Of a stretch of DNA of 64,000 nucleotides, positions 10,982 through 25,837 are shown piece by piece. Origin of the DNA: Branchiostoma floridae (Eukaryota > Chordata > Leptocardii > Amphioxiformes > Branchiostomatidae). Every line of letters starts with the position of its first letter. Positions within the stretch are counted from its first letter, which is position 1. Under the pieces are notes generated by a model. That model did not search any database and was not told the origin of the DNA. It was given only the letters and a program-made list of their open reading frames with translations. The stretch covers positions 21,903,297 through 21,967,296 of the forward strand of contig NC_049990.1 in NCBI RefSeq assembly GCF_000003815.2. The letters run 5' to 3'. The position numbers and the translations under genes are program-made.

Positions 10982-13900
10982 GTGAGTAGAATCGCTGTGC
11001 TCCGAGGAAAAATGGAATGTGCCTTCACTGGGCAGTGTTTCCTCGGCCATTTTAGTTGTTGTCGGAATCATGTGTATATGATCCGACCTGGTTTAGTGTC
11101 GGTATTTTGAAATGGTATGGGACCAAGGTCTCGCTCCGATCACATTTTTCTCGTCACCTTTAGAATTTGCGATGTTAGAGGAACGCATATTGCGGCGAAC
11201 CGTGTAAAAGACAGGGCGAAGTATTCACGCAATTTCGTGTGGTGGAAAATTATTTGCCCTGACCCTGCTCGGGAGTTTTCCTCGCAAAAATGTCGCTTTC
11301 GTAGCACAACAGAACGTTAGAAACAAAATATTCTTAGGTTTATAGCTTTAAACAGTTCTTCCTCGAGTTACGTAACAGTTATTGAGAAATATTTCTGAAT
11401 AGAAATAGAAAACACGAAGAACAGTATGTTTAGGTTTGAGCCCTCTCCATTTAACATGTCATGATTTTCAATTTTTATGTTGATGAAATGTGCCTTGATG
11501 CCATGGGTACCTAGATATGAATTTGTGTTACAACGTTGTACCGTTAAAAGGCATATTTGTATTGTTTTGAGTATTGAATTGGTCGTTATTATATTCAATT
11601 GATAAGATCATTAAAGATGTATTGAAGTATCAGGGCATAATAATATTGATAAGAACAGTTGCCCATACATTCTCCCATACATGTGGCGATAGCCAGGGAT
11701 CAATGGCATGCTTTTGGCACACACTAGACTGAACATACACGTGCATCTGGCACTTTTTCTGCACTGGGTCTTGTTGGTTTTATTCCAGAAATAACATGCT
11801 GCGAATTATCTCGCATTTTGAGTTATTCTGAATCTGAGCGTCTTGGATATCAGATAGATGGGCTTGGATACCAAAACAAGCATATTCCTTTTTATACTGT
11901 GGTAAAGTATATTAGGAGGGATTGACATGAAGGAAACTCATATAACCACCCAAACAAGTTTTAGGATGCCGTGCTGCCAGCAATGTTAGTGTTAGGTTTG
12001 ATTCTTGTGTCAGGTATGGAGGAAGTATAGCCACCATAGAGGAAACATGACTAAACATGAAGCATATGTATGCAGTTCCTGTGTGTGTTGCTCCCAACTT
12101 TTTGATGGTTTCCAGAAAACAGACTGCTTCCTTTTTGGTCCTCTACATCCTTCAAGCATCTGGTTTTCAGGAGGATTTCTGGTTCCAGAAAATTTGCTAC
12201 TGTAGCTTGGGTCAGATGCAGGGTAACCTGTGTCCAACAGTGCACAACAGGAGCCAGGCATGGTGCTGGCTACGACCAGTCATGGTCTGTTCTAGCCAGT
12301 ACCCAGTACTATTCTCCCTCGCAGCTACAGTTTCACAGGAAATCACAAATCTTTGTTTCAGGACGTTCCAAAGTGTCACAGAGTTATGTGCTTGTGTCAC
12401 GCAGTATTGTAGCAACTTTAGTACAGTCTGTTCTAATGTTTTCCTCTTTGAAATGCATAGTTGGTTTTGTAGCTTAGCGGTCATGCTGGGATAAAATCCC
12501 AACAGGGCCCAGTGTGGCTGATCACAAGCTGGCAGCTTTTCAAACATGCTCCAGATGGGATCTCTACAGTACACAGCAGTAGTCTACAGTTTTACCTCTG
12601 TTTCTGACAAATTAGAAGAGGACAAGGATTCATAGTGTAGAAAGACTGGGTAGAGAATCAATGCCAGGAATAGCTAATGGCTTTGGCCAAAGTTTGGATC
12701 AAAGTTGTTTGAGTCCTTCCCGCACTAGATGGTGCGTAGGGCGGCATCCATCTCGGTTTCAGTAGCCCTGGGCCACACAACTTTGTGCAATCACTACAGC
12801 AGGGGGCTAGTTCACTGGCAGTGATGTGGGTTCATCTACCTTACTGAGCTTACTCTTACCCGAATGCTGAGTGCCGAGCAGAGAAAGCAGCATGTACCAT
12901 TTTTAATGTCTTTGGTATGACTTGGCTGGGAATCGAACTCAACCTACTATATGCAGGGCAAACACTCTATCCACTTGGTCATTGTACTGGTAGTCAGTTG
13001 CTATATTTTGTGCTGTCTTCTTACCTTATACTCTTAGTTGTAGTCTTGTTACGTAGTGTAGAATTTATTGCTTTTGAATAGGACACATCATGTTTTATTA
13101 AAAGAACATGTATGGTTTATGATTTTGATCACGTTGATATGTACAAAATTAGTTGTGCTTGGGAGAAAGGTCTAATGTGGAATGTGAACTGGTGTGGCCA
13201 TGAATGACCTCTTTCGGTCTTTGTACATTTGCTGATTTCATGGGTCAGCTTCAGTGCTATTCAGATTAAGCATGGCACATCCTCTAATGTTACGCAGGTG
13301 TATCTAGTTTGTGGCCTTGGGTGATGGGATTCACTTACCACTGTTGGATACAATATCAGAAAAAAAGCCACCAGGATAAATGTACTGGTCATACTCTACA
13401 TACAGTAGACTGATGCCATAGCCGTTTGCAAACATTTCACCTGAACTCCTATTGAATTTAATACCGGTAAAATAAGGGAAAAATTCACATTCAATTTGAC
13501 ATTTCAGTGTTCACTAAGGCATGGATTTTTCTACATGTGTCTCTTGTGAAGTGGACAGTTTGCAAGTAGATCACTAGTTGTATATGTCAGGTGTGTTGGG
13601 TTTACTTGATGCATGGTGCTTTACAAATTCCTTTGTATAAACCTTATCAAACTCCAAATCCCTAATGGCTACTGTTGGCCAAACACCAGCTTGTTTACGT
13701 TAAGGTCTCACTCATTTCAGCAATTTGCTCCAGACAAAATTTTAGGGTTCAAATCCTTCCCCAAAAGATGTCTTAAAAGAGCAGTCATGATCTTAAATTT
13801 TGGTTCTCAATGTAGTAGATTACTTTAGAATTACTATCATCTTGGAAAAAGCATTGTGATTCAACAGGTGAATCAGGGCATCAAACCAAATTTTACGCTT

Positions 13901-16900
13901 TGTGCTTACTTTGTGAATTAGACTACATGAAAGTGTTGTGCTGGTAAAGTTGTTACTCTGAATAAAAGTACATGCTGTCTTCATTGTTTTCTTTCACCAA
14001 TTCAAACTGGCATTTTGAACCCAATGTTGTTAGACATAGAGTTCAGGTTCAGGGGATCATGAAATCCTGGTGTTACTTATTTTCCCTCGCACCATTTGGC
14101 AATACAAATACCCGACCGGATCAAAGCCTGCCCCTCTGACATCACGGTCTCCGCTCCCCACAAACAAACCACCGCTTTCCTTAGGAGAAATATCTGTTTT
14201 CCTTGGCTAAATTTCCGCAGCGTAAACACGCCATATAAGGTCGAGGCCCCACGACATGATGAAGACATCCATATGCCAGGGTGTCCCTCTTACCAACTTT
14301 GAAGTACATATTGTGGCTACATTAGGTGTCTTTGTAGTCTTCTCTGCCTTTGCTAATGTTAAAAACCTGTGTAAACTCGCCACCTACTTGGATGGTTATT
14401 CTGTAAATATGCGAGGATCTGTGCTAACACCTGTACATGAACTAAGCCAAACCACCACTGAGAACTGAGCTGCCAAGTGAAATTAGCCAAGAAGGCTGAA
14501 TACTTTGCCTTTGAGGGTGGCTTTTTTACATACTTACCAACTGTAGCGTTGTTGGTCTGGATGTACTGTAACAGTTTCGTGATTTGGTTTGGCAATATTA
14601 GCTTCTGTCAGATACTTGAATCAAACCAAAGTGTTTGGCCAAGTATAATAACTGATGATGATCTTTATTTGCATGTTCCTGCCCATTTCCTGGCCTTGAC
14701 CTGATACAAACTTGCAGGCAAAATGATAGATAGAATTTTTGTAGGAACTGTGCCAAAATGTATTTTTATACCTCTCGCTCTCAGCTTGAAATCTGTCTGA
14801 TGTTGTATGCTAAGATGTATATAGTTTGGCTTTATATATAAATGCTGTATCTTTGGTACTTCTGTACTTTGTCTATATGCCTTTAGGTGATGTTTTGTCA
14901 TGTCCTTTTCTATCACTTTGGATGAACCATCCAAGGGTGATGCCGTCACGTTCCACCTAATTGACAAAGGGCAAAATGGGCTTGCCTGCATTCATACTGA
15001 CTAAACGGAACAAACCGATAAAACCACCCCTTCAATCAGTTTCTCAGCAAACATGTAATTTTGGGAGCCACGCTCGCCATTGTTCGCCCCCGCCCTGGAG
15101 TGTTTTCGCCTGCTTGGTTCCACATCAAAATTGTGACCCCCTCTGGCAAAACTTAAAAACTGTGACCCGCCCGGATTATGCAAAAACACACACAACTATT
15201 AATCCCCTTTCAAAGGGAAGTTTATGTTGAACAATGCCGGAGTTAAGACCAGATTTTCTCCCCCTTCTTTGTTACAAAAATGAGGGCATAGTGGAATAGT
15301 TGTTGCCATGGCAACAGATCCAATTTGCAAATGGGCAGGAACTCTCCAGTAGGCTTGCTCATCCAGGCGAAAGTTTGCCGGGCTATTGAAGAACCTTTTA
15401 GAATAACAGAAATTTTGGAGCTAATCCTTGAAACAGATTTTCTGGGGTGGTCTCATTAACATTCCTAGGGGCTCTCTCAACAGTAAGTCTGATGCTTTTG
15501 TTCTGGCCCTGTTCAAATGGTTGTTTGTTCTGTCTCGACTTTGGGTAGGTCAATAAACAATTGGTTGTAGGAGCTTTGGTGTCTGTTTCTGTTGCTTATA
15601 TGGGCAGGAGTTAAGTATCTTTGGTGCTAATGATTCTGACAGCTTGTGCTCTTGAACTGTACCACACATCCATGACCTGCTATCACACTTAGAAATACTG
15701 TAGGAAAATGGTTTTCATGATTATCTCATATCTGGCCTTTGTGTTGTTATTACTGGTTTTGTTTATGCAGTACATAGTGCTGATTTGCTCATAAAATCAC
15801 AGTGTTGTTAGCGTGTAGATGGTGGCTTGCTGGAGGTTTGGTTAGAACAACTTGCTTATTTTAATTTTCAAACCTTTCCCCTTTTTCAGGATTTTTCTCC
15901 AAATATTGTTTCACTATCAGTGTAACTATGAGCAGTTTACTTTGGGTAAAATTAGGAAAGAGTTGTTTAATCTGCAGGGGGTGTTTTTGTCATACATGTG
16001 ATAATTAATGCCTAATTAGTGGACAAAAGGATTAATTGACTATTTATGGAGTTTTCTGACAATATTAACGAGATGAATAATGATAGGTTTTGGCTGTTGA
16101 AGTGTTGTATTTCCCAGATTTCTCGCTTCTCAGTAAATCTGTGCTGTATGTTTGTTGCTAATTTCAAATGCAATGTGAGAAAGAAAAAGCATTAATTTAT
16201 CTTTTTTGTTATGTTGTTTACATGTAATGTTTTTGTTACGGAGGATTCTGTACTTTATTTTCGATTTAGTATGCAAATTGTAAGAAAACAGGATAGCAAC
16301 ACAGTGGAGATGTGTATGTCAAATTACGGAAATGTGTCATAAATTCTGTCTTGCTTTGGCGACGAATGTAGAAAATATTGAGAAAAACAAAGCCATTTTA
16401 GCCCTAACATCACTATCACAGCGTCTAGTACCAGAGTATTTGATAACAAAATATTGAGGGATGGTATTTTAATTACGCACCCCTCTCAGAAACACGTTTG
16501 CGATGTTTGACTTCATCCCGTCAACCAACACTCCAGAAGACGTCAATGGTCGCCTTACACTAACAACAGAAGTCGGTATACTGTGGACACATTGCCTTGT
16601 GTAAAGACGCAGGGATTCCAGTGTAAGCATTCCTGGACTGGAGCACACACTGCCCCTAGAAATGATGACAGCTCACCACCATATATCGGATCCAGTTAGT
16701 TCAGCTGCAAGAGTTTGACAGTAATGTATGTAGGAAAAGATGAAGAGATGCACAAGCTGTGAAGGAAATGATAGCCACTTTGTCGTGAATTGGTACTTCG
16801 AAGCAAATTTTTGTAACCTTGTTGCATGAAGAATTCTGCCAGATCACTGATTCAACTGACAGTTGCTTGATTAATGAAATCTTGGTGTAGCCATACAATT

Positions 16901-18349
16901 GTTGAACATTGTGAAGGACACTTCTTAACTTCAGTGCCATGGTCAAAAATGTATATTCAGAAGTGCACTTTTGACCCTGTACATGTGGTTTGACAATTGG
17001 GCATTTGTATTACATACACTGACAGCTGGCTTGTCACTTATATTGAGGAGCTTGGTAAGCACAGTTCAATTTCGAAAAATTTATCTTTTAAAAACAACTG
17101 TGGAAAGAAGGAAAAAAAGAAGTAGTGAAGGAAATTAGAAATTTTAACTCTGAACCTTAAAAATTTCAATTTTTTTCATTCAACATTAATTGGATTTGTG
17201 TTACTGGTATTTTGTTCTCAAGTTGTTTGCCATGTACTACCCCACACAAAGTTATAAACTTTATCCACCTGTCACTGAAAACTAAAAGTGAAATACAAGC
17301 CCACAAAGGTATGCCAGGTAAGAAGGCCCTCTTCACCTTGTGTTGCCCACACCTGGATCAGCTGACATCTTAAGCAGGTGAGAACAGGTATACACAAGAA
17401 ACCTGACTCTTTAACTGTTCAAGTTTTGCCTAAATGTATTTTCCTTGTAGGATCATTCCTTTGGCCAAGGAGGTTATGTGAGAGCCTTCTTGTTTTAGCT
17501 CAGCACATAAATGATAAAGGATGAGGAATAGCTTTTTTGTGGAAACATTACCCTGGGTATAATCATATTAGGGGTGCAATTTCTTCAGTTATTCCTTAAA
17601 TACTCTAACACAGACGGTATGGAAGGTACCGCAACATACCAAAATGTACATATTCTACAATGACTGCACACCTGGTAGATGGAAGAAATCCACAATTCAG
17701 GACAGAAAGAATATTGTTTAATTTTTGCCTTTTAGTATTTTTTTGGCAGTAAGAAAAATATGTACTTGAAATACAAGGAGAATAATTGTGTATTTCTGTT
17801 ATTACTATTTTTTTCTTCTGGTGGCATACTTGATTTCATTGGGATATTGTCTCTTTTTATAGTCATGATAAAGTTTTTATCTAGATCTGTGTGCTATTTT
17901 GGTTGATGGTTTTCCGTGCCACTGATACATATATGGTTATCTTGTAGTCATGCCTTGCAAACATAGTTGTCCTGCAATAGAGTTTGTCATGGCCAGCCTG
18001 GCTGGTTTCTTGGAACCCTGGTATACGGCAATTCAGACTGACAACAGGACTATTGAACAATTTGTTGTGTAAGTTGTAACAAATTGGGGCATATTTTGTA
18101 TATTTGTTTATCTAGCATGAAGAAATGCCATCTGTAAACAAAGATGCAATCGAAAATATGTTTTGAAAACAAGGGACATGTGTCCATCATATATGCAGCC
18201 TGATAACGGTAAAGATTTCATTTTAAACAGTATCATCTGTATTTTACTTTTCTGACTTTCCATTCAATTGTTTTTGATAGGATCTTAGCATAGGCTATTA
18301 CTCAATTTACTGAATGATCTTGGGCCCGAGTTGGGGAGTCCGCAATAAA
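10982..18349 (+). other. RYK intron 1, first part
   Basis: Long AT-rich intronic DNA with no supportable coding exon. A SINE-like element is at 12700-12990. A somewhat GC-richer patch lies near 14080-14300 and 15040-15240, but it has no conserved frame or splice pattern that I recognise. Short open frames in this stretch lack homology and splice context. Confidence 0.5.
12700..12990 (-). mobile_element. tRNA-derived SINE-like element
   Basis: On the minus strand the right-hand end reads AAGTGGATAGAGTGTTTG followed by GAGTTCGATTCCC, a near-perfect B box (GGTTCGANTCC type) at the spacing expected after an A-box-like segment. The body toward 12700 is unrelated unique-looking sequence. The left boundary is approximate. 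Confidence 0.5.
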
Positions 18350-18402
18350 CTTGCCAGTTCCCACTTGCCAGTTCCCACTTGCCAGTTCCCACTTGCCAGT
18401 GT
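18350..18402. repeat. 14-bp tandem repeat, about 3.7 units
   Basis: The unit CTTGCCAGTTCCCA is repeated exactly at 18350, 18364 and 18378, with a truncated fourth copy. The copies are identical, so expansion was recent; it is probably polymorphic. It lies within RYK intron 1. Confidence 0.85.
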
Positions 18403-21400
18403 CTTACCAGTAATGCAGAAATTTTACATCCCTACGACATTTCCAAACTAACATTTTGACTTCGCCAAATTCATGGTGGGGTGTCAATTTAATGTACACA
18501 TGCTAAGCTGGGCCACACTAGCAAGATTTACACACTGACTGTTTGCTTGGCTATTACACTGGGTTCATATTTCTATCCAGTGGATTTTAGGACATGCAAG
18601 AATTCCCCATCTAAACATCCTGACCAGTAAATCACCTAGGAGGATCAGGGGTCTGTTTGGTCCAGACAACCACACAAAATACACTGTGTTTCCATGGCAT
18701 ATACAATGTATGTTCTCTAGCTGGGTAACAGTTTACACATTCGTGAGTGGGTACGAAAAAGGAATGTACATCTAACATCCCTCTCTGAGCATGTCGGTTT
18801 TACCAATTCGAAACCTGACACTGAACATAATGGATGCATGCTTTCTTTACTTTGTAAATCTGGACAAATATAGTGTATTTTTCAATGAATTTATAGAGTT
18901 TAGAGGCTCAGATTCCTGAATAAGATTTTTTTTTATTTTCCAAAAAAAATCACATCAGCTGATCTGTATAATTTAACAAGTTGTTACATACCTCACTATA
19001 TCATCTGTAACTTTGATGTAGAAGAGATCCTGTTTGATACAAAACACTAGACGCTTAATTTGTCTGATCTTTGAGGGGGATTTTGATTGTCGAAGAGAGT
19101 GGAAAGATACAAAGAGTAGCCGACAGTAGAATTGTCAAAATACCAAAATCTATTTCCCGCCATTTCCAAAATATTCAAGCACATTTCTGTCAGTCAAAGG
19201 TGGTACGAAAAAAAATGCAATGTTGTCTTTCTTTCTCAAGGTCTTGACTTTTTGGCCTTGTACATATAGCCATTCAATGCTAAAGATAGCATGCTATTTT
19301 CCACCACCATAGAAGTATTCAAAGGCGTAAGAAAAAAGCAAACAGAACACGTGCTTGTAGCTGAAGGGCTATGCAACCTGTCTGCTGAAAGTGGCAGACC
19401 GTTCCTAGTCTTTTGTTTTGTTCTAAGCTGTTGTGAAGGTGTTTCTTGTCGACGGATTCGCTCCTTGACTTCTCGAGTCCACTTCGAGTAAGTGGGGCAG
19501 GGTTCTTTCTCTTCAGTCAACAGAAGTAGCAATCTTTTTTTAAGCTACAAAATGAAAGAAACAGCAAAGAAAAAACTGTTAGTGTAAGAGAGAAGACATT
19601 TTTGGTTATATTCATCGCTCCATTTTTCAATAGGTTTGTCCTATTCTGTCTGAAATTGTATGATATTTTTAGTCAGCTGTCATTAAGAGAACATCTTTTA
19701 AAGTACCAAAGACTCTTAATGTTGTAATTGGGTGCTTGAAGTTAATTAGATTAAATTGTAAGCCTTGATTCGCTCCAGTTACTGTAAGTGTTGGGGCCTT
19801 GACAAGATGTGAAGCTTGCTCTCAAGTTTTCCCTGCAATTTTCCCAGGCAGCAGCAGTGGTGGTGTATGTAGAAATCTGGCCTAGTTTCACTTTTAACAA
19901 AATCAGATTCCCCTTTTAGTATGCCAAAATACATTGCCAGTGACAAGACTGGCATTCAAGATCAAATCCCAAAGGTTTAATTAATGTTTCTGCATGCTTG
20001 TTGGATACTTCTAACCTCTAAGTATGCAGATGGATATATTGGTGTACGGCCAGGAAATATGAATTATGCATAATGTGTCTCGTAGGTAATAGTATGATTC
20101 AAGGCATAAGGGAACTGAAAGTTGTAACCATGGCGTGGTCAAAGTTGGCAGTAGACAGTAAATGGATTCTCCAATTTTCTTTGACATGACATATTAGTTA
20201 TTGACAGGAACAAATGTGATGTATGGCTATCTTGGAAGCTTCATAATGCTATTATTAGAGCTGTTGAAGAATACACTACTGAACATTTATCTTGAAACTA
20301 TTTAAGGGTTATCTCATAGAAATATTCTGTATGTATTTTAGTATTCCAGGGTTAATTGTGATGTATGAGTATACTACATTGCATAGATTTAGTCCAATGA
20401 AATGCCCAGAAATTTCCCAGTATTGGAATGATCTGCCTTGCAAAGTCCGAAGTGATATCCTGGAAATCTGTCCTAATCTGTAGTGTCTAGCTGACTTGAC
20501 ATTGGCCTTGTAGATGCCCTGTTCTGCTTGGCTTATCCAGGAGCGTGCCCAAGTCATGCCAGGTTGTCACCCAATCCACAAGTATGTACCATACCACACT
20601 TCCCTCAACTATACCCTGTATGGACAGTCATGCTTCTGACTACACAGTCACAAAGACTGCTATTGCTCATGTGTATACTGTTACTGTACAGGTAAATATA
20701 CAGAGGGGCTTTCTGTGTGTATAACTGTAAGGCACTGGCTTGTGAATATGTTTCTGGGAGTCGGGCCAACTTTGGGAAGAATTTCTAGATAGACAGTAAC
20801 AAATCCCTTTTGTATCATTTGTGTGTCAAGGATAGTGCAGATATTTCCTTTTCCAGTATTAAAAGCTGTGAAGGATATATAATGTTTTTCATGAGTGTTC
20901 ATTGTCATTTTGGCTTGGACAATGTTTGCTGAAACTGAAATCTCTATCATGGGATATTCAAGTAACTTGTCTATGTGCAGTGTACACAGACTAGACATTT
21001 CAAACGACATTGCCATATTTATTCAGTATCATGCACGTGTGTAGCAATTTAAGTAGATGCAAAAGGATTTTTTTTCCCTGCTCTGTTACTCTTTTACTCT
21101 TCTAAACATTTGAGAATCTGTTTTTTCTCAGGAAACGTTTGGTTGGTTGAAAGCTAATCCATGTTCCAGCTTGGGATAGGTACATGTAGTAGCTTTGACA
21201 ACATGGTAGTTCCATATCAACAAACGGAAAGCTAAGGAACAACAAATACAACTTCAGAAGCACCAACGTCCACCCATGTTTCCAAACAGGGCTCAATTAG
21301 TAGTCAATTTGCAATTTGAAACCAACGGGTCACTAATATTGGATATCCTGGGTCAGCATAGGACATGCCACACCATTACATGCCTGGGTGTCCACAATGT

Positions 21401-24179
21401 TACCCAGACACAGTATACTGGGATTGTTTGTGCGGGTGGTATAGGTTACATTGTAGCAATATTTAGACACAGTCTCAAATATGCTGGTGCAGTTTCATTG
21501 TGTGTTAGATTACTTGTGGGCACAATAGCAACAGTTACAAGGCTTATCTTATGGTCTATTGCAGAATTCAGTTGTGTTTTTTGTTACAATTCATTGTACT
21601 ACTGAAACGCACAACCCCCGCTGTTACACTACTTTGCATGTTTTCTAAAAATGTTTGAAATCTTTATTCAAATTCAAGACACCAGTTTGTACACTTACAT
21701 TGTGACGTAGTATTTTACTAGTTTACGATAGTTCTATCTTGCATGTTTTGTTTTTCTATGTGGTAGATAAAGAATATTCCATTGCAAAAATTCCTGGAGG
21801 GGGTGTTCAGGAAATTTGATCATTGAAATAAAAGCAAAGGAAAATGGCAATGCCATTTTTCATGGTTGTCATTTATGAAAAATATATTCATGTCATCACC
21901 TCCTTGATAACTAAAATTTGATAGTTTTTCAGTATGATTACCATAATGGAATTTCATTATCATTATATATCTAAATATAGTATAATATCAAACTAAGTTT
22001 TCACCTTTTCAGAAGATTGTATGGAATAGTCCAAGCAAGCTTTTACCATAGAGGTTGTGGCTTCCACTTTGATGGTCAACCCTACTTGGTGGTCCTATCA
22101 CTGGTAGTTAAATGCACGAATTGATGGTGTTTGGAACTTTCAATGACTGTAGTCTTGACCCCTTTTGAAGTTCAGAAGTGGAGGGTGCAGACCGCACAGC
22201 ACGAGTTCAGGACCTGACCCCTGAAGGTGATTGGTCACTTTGGAAGGTCCAGCGAGGTCAGCGACAGTGAAACTTAATTGATCTCGACAGTCTTTAGCCT
22301 TGGTTAGAGATCTTTTAGAGATGTCTGGCTGGATGTAACTTGTGTAGGTTCTAATAGCTATCAGATGGAGTAGAGGCACAGACAGCCAGGACAAATTTGA
22401 AGGAGGACAGATTTTAGAAGGATTATTACCCAGACTTTGCCACAGTTAGGTTTCAGTTGACCTCAATACAACATGATTGCCATGTGGTTGGATTTGATAA
22501 GTATTGGCCTACAATTCCACACATTTATACTTTCACCACTCACAACATTACTACCAGATGACCATGTTTTCACCTGATAAACTTGTTGGTTTGATTGTTT
22601 TTCTTAGGGGGTAGGAGTATTACTAGAAATCTCCTCTGTGGTCACAGTTTTCATGGTTAACTCTCCATTGCAAATTCATGACACATCGCATATATCAGAA
22701 TTGCTTCAACTATGCCAAACACTACTAAAACCTCCTTTCTAATCCTATTAGAATTGAAATAAAATCCCTGCAAAAATAAATGAATTCACGGTGCAGTTAC
22801 TGACTTAAAACTGTGCATAAAAAAACCTAGAAACCCTTTCAGGACAGATAGTGGATGCCTGAGTTTTCCCCTGTGTGATTCTTGGGTTTAGCTGCCACAT
22901 GTTTTGTCTCCCTGGACTGGGAGATAAGCTAGACAAGAGGGAGGTACCCAGCCATCAGCACTCATGATATCATAACAAATAACCAGGGATATCCAGACTT
23001 GTCCTATATTTTTGTGTATTATTGTAAGAGAAATGTCTTCCCTACTGTAGTAATACTAGTATAGGTGATAGCATGTCAGAAACCTTTTAGACATTTGAAT
23101 GTATCTTCCATGAAAAATAGGAAGGAGATTGGAGTTGATATTTTGTATCAAATTAAAAAGTGTTTTACCGGTATACAGTATTGTGGAACTAGTGTAATAT
23201 TCCACCTTTTTTTAACTTGTAGGATAAGAAGTGATGATTGGGTAAATATGATTGTGCCTATGGAGCTTTTATGCTACAGTGTTTTCAATATCATGGTTTA
23301 AGCAGCAACCTCTCAAAAGTCAAAGCAATGTTATTTCACTGTAAACATACATTTGTATGTTCTATATTCTTTTGTGTTCTTACCATTGTTTCAACTGACA
23401 ACTGAAAGATACTGCAAACTCTTCATTTTTAGCCTAAGTGTCATCCTAGCTAGCAGATATGGGAGGATGACACTCAGGCTACTTCAGTGTCACCAGAAGA
23501 TAAGCTCAGAGAACTTGAACTGATTAATAGCATTAGTTTGATTTAGATCTGTGTCACCACAATCATCCATGTTTCAGGGATGGCACACCATGTTTGTATT
23601 CCACAGTGATACAGAACAATGTTCCTTCTGTTTTCTTCAAGATGTTTGATCCCCAAGGATGGCCAAGCAATCTGGTTTGAATTGAAGGGTCTCTACTACC
23701 TGGCCTGTGTCTTCTGAGACTTTCTGGTTGAAGATACAGGATGACATGTAGTATTCTTGGAAGCTTCACATTGGGTATACAACACGAAAAGATAGGACTG
23801 TTTCTTAGGATCTATTCTTTTTTCGTAAAAGAAGTTCACGGATTGATAAACAGTTGATTTTAGATGAGTTTATTACAATTCAATGTAACATAAATTGTAG
23901 CTATGCTTGACAGTATTGTGTCAAGTGCACTTGTTAGTTTTGTTTAAAGGGTTGTAGCTATTAATAAATATAATAACTAATCTTAGCTTCTGTGACAGAA
24001 TATTCCTACAATGCCTCTTGGCAGTCTTGCACATATATGAATAGCTGCATGTCTGCATTTATCTGCAGCATTTTAGACACTGCCTACATGGTTGTTTTAC
24101 TGTCCACAAATCTGTGTATGTGTGTGCAGGGTAGGGTACATAGCAGGAACCAATGTAACACAACTCCAAGCAATGTCCT
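18403..24179 (+). other. RYK intron 1, second part
   Basis: AT-rich intronic DNA. No exon, RNA gene or mobile-element protein is recognised. The only clear structure is a foldback at 23430-23482. Open frames here are short and without family resemblance. Confidence 0.45.
23430..23482. repeat. Foldback repeat with about 18-bp arms
   Basis: The left arm TAGCCTAAGTGTCATCCT pairs with the right arm AGGATGACACTCAGGCTA with one mismatch, around a loop of about 16 bases that itself contains CTAGCTAG. It is a small MITE-like hairpin within RYK intron 1. Confidence 0.7.
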
Positions 24180-24479
24180 NNNNNNNNNNNNNNNNNNNNN
24201 NNNNNNNNNNNNNNNNNNNNNNNNNNNNNNNNNNNNNNNNNNNNNNNNNNNNNNNNNNNNNNNNNNNNNNNNNNNNNNNNNNNNNNNNNNNNNNNNNNNN
24301 NNNNNNNNNNNNNNNNNNNNNNNNNNNNNNNNNNNNNNNNNNNNNNNNNNNNNNNNNNNNNNNNNNNNNNNNNNNNNNNNNNNNNNNNNNNNNNNNNNNN
24401 NNNNNNNNNNNNNNNNNNNNNNNNNNNNNNNNNNNNNNNNNNNNNNNNNNNNNNNNNNNNNNNNNNNNNNNNNNNNNNN
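24180..24479. other. Assembly gap, 300 N
   Basis: Run of undetermined bases within RYK intron 1. Nothing can be said about its content. Confidence 0.99.
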
Positions 24480-24628
24480 ATATGTAGACTTTTTTATGGC
24501 TGGCTAATTTTAGAGCTGAGCATCCTAGTAGGTCGACATTGCCAATGCAGTCGCTAAAGCAGTTAGGTTTAATGATGTACATGTGTATGCTATTCTGTAG
24601 TCATTTAATGGTTTTCACAGTGTTTTAT

Positions 24629-24662
24629 CAAGGAGGTTAAAAAACACTTTTAACCTCCTTGG
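24629..24662. repeat. Foldback with AAGGAGGTTAAAA arms
   Basis: CAAGGAGGTTAAAA and TTTTAACCTCCTTG pair around a short central segment. The same arm sequence recurs as a perfect palindrome at 45041-45060, and CCAAGGAGGTTA occurs near 17465, suggesting termini of one repeat family. Confidence 0.65.
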
Positions 24663-24734
24663 TTTTATGAAGTCAATTGAAGAGAGCATTATCATCATTA
24701 TAATCATCATTATGTCAGGGTGCTGGTTAGGAGT

Positions 24735-24936
24735 TACTGTAAATGCAGAAACTTTTGCGGTGATTTAATTGGCCGCTTCACCGCGAACTTAAAACCGCCG
24801 CGAAAATGTTCCCATGGCAATAAGAGACTACAGTGCATGGTGCTACCGCAAACTTAAAACCACTGCGAAAAGTCCTCTTTCCCGCTACCGCAAAATTACA
24901 GTGTAATTCCCCGCGAACTTAAATGCATTTACAGTA
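24735..24936. mobile_element. MITE with 13-bp perfect terminal inverted repeats
   Basis: TACTGTAAATGCA at 24735-24747 is the exact reverse complement of 24924-24936. The interior is rich in repeated CCGCGAACTTAAA / ACCGCAAACTTAAAACC blocks, giving a CpG-rich core. No coding sequence is present. A second, inverted and diverged copy lies at 28202-28404. Confidence 0.8.
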
Positions 24937-25458
24937 GTCTAGTCTTTTTCCCCAATTCCAAGCTTCTCTGTCGTTCATGATGAATGTAATCTGACTTAAA
25001 TACAAAAGTGCTTTATGATTTTGCGATTGGTAATATGGTATCATACTATTTGCTATGCCAAGAAAGTTATTTACGATAATCATCAAATTCATAAGAAGTG
25101 TTCCAGTGATATTTGTGAAATGACAGAAACAAATGACTGGACAAAACTGGAGACTTGTTGACAACGTGCACCTGGAAATATCTGTAACTTTTTGGCATTT
25201 TAGTCATGCTTTTGGGAATACAAGTATTTCTGGACTCATTTTTCCTGCCCCAGAAAAATGGGGCATGTAGTCATTTTAGAAGCTATGTTAACTTACTAGG
25301 TTGCTTTAGGCATAGTAGTTTGTTAAGAACAATGGTAAGACTCTGTTAGAAGAATTGGCAAACTTGCGTAGGCAGCAGTGAAGTAAGGGGGAGGGGGGCA
25401 GACCTCAGAGTGGAAGGTTTCAATGTCACGTTCAATGGGAACGGAATATCTCCACCCT

Positions 25459-25837
25459 NNNNNNNNNNNNNNNNNNNNNNNNNNNNNNNNNNNNNNNNNN
25501 NNNNNNNNNNNNNNNNNNNNNNNNNNNNNNNNNNNNNNNNNNNNNNNNNNNNNNNNNNNNNNNNNNNNNNNNNNNNNNNNNNNNNNNNNNNNNNNNNNNN
25601 NNNNNNNNNNNNNNNNNNNNNNNNNNNNNNNNNNNNNNNNNNNNNNNNNNNNNNNNNNNNNNNNNNNNNNNNNNNNNNNNNNNNNNNNNNNNNNNNNNNN
25701 NNNNNNNNNNNNNNNNNNNNNNNNNNNNNNNNNNNNNNNNNNNNNNNNNNNNNNNNNNNNNNNNNNNNNNNNNNNNNNNNNNNNNNNNNNNNNNNNNNNN
25801 NNNNNNNNNNNNNNNNNNNNNNNNNNNNNNNNNNNNN
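25459..25837. other. Assembly gap, 379 N
   Basis: Run of undetermined bases within RYK intron 1. Its size is not a round number, so it may be a sized gap. Confidence 0.99.

Noticed and set aside
12057-12574. Overlapping open frames of 145 and 120 codons on opposite strands
   Set aside because: No recognised domain, no splice sites in phase, and both strands open at once suggest chance in intron DNA.
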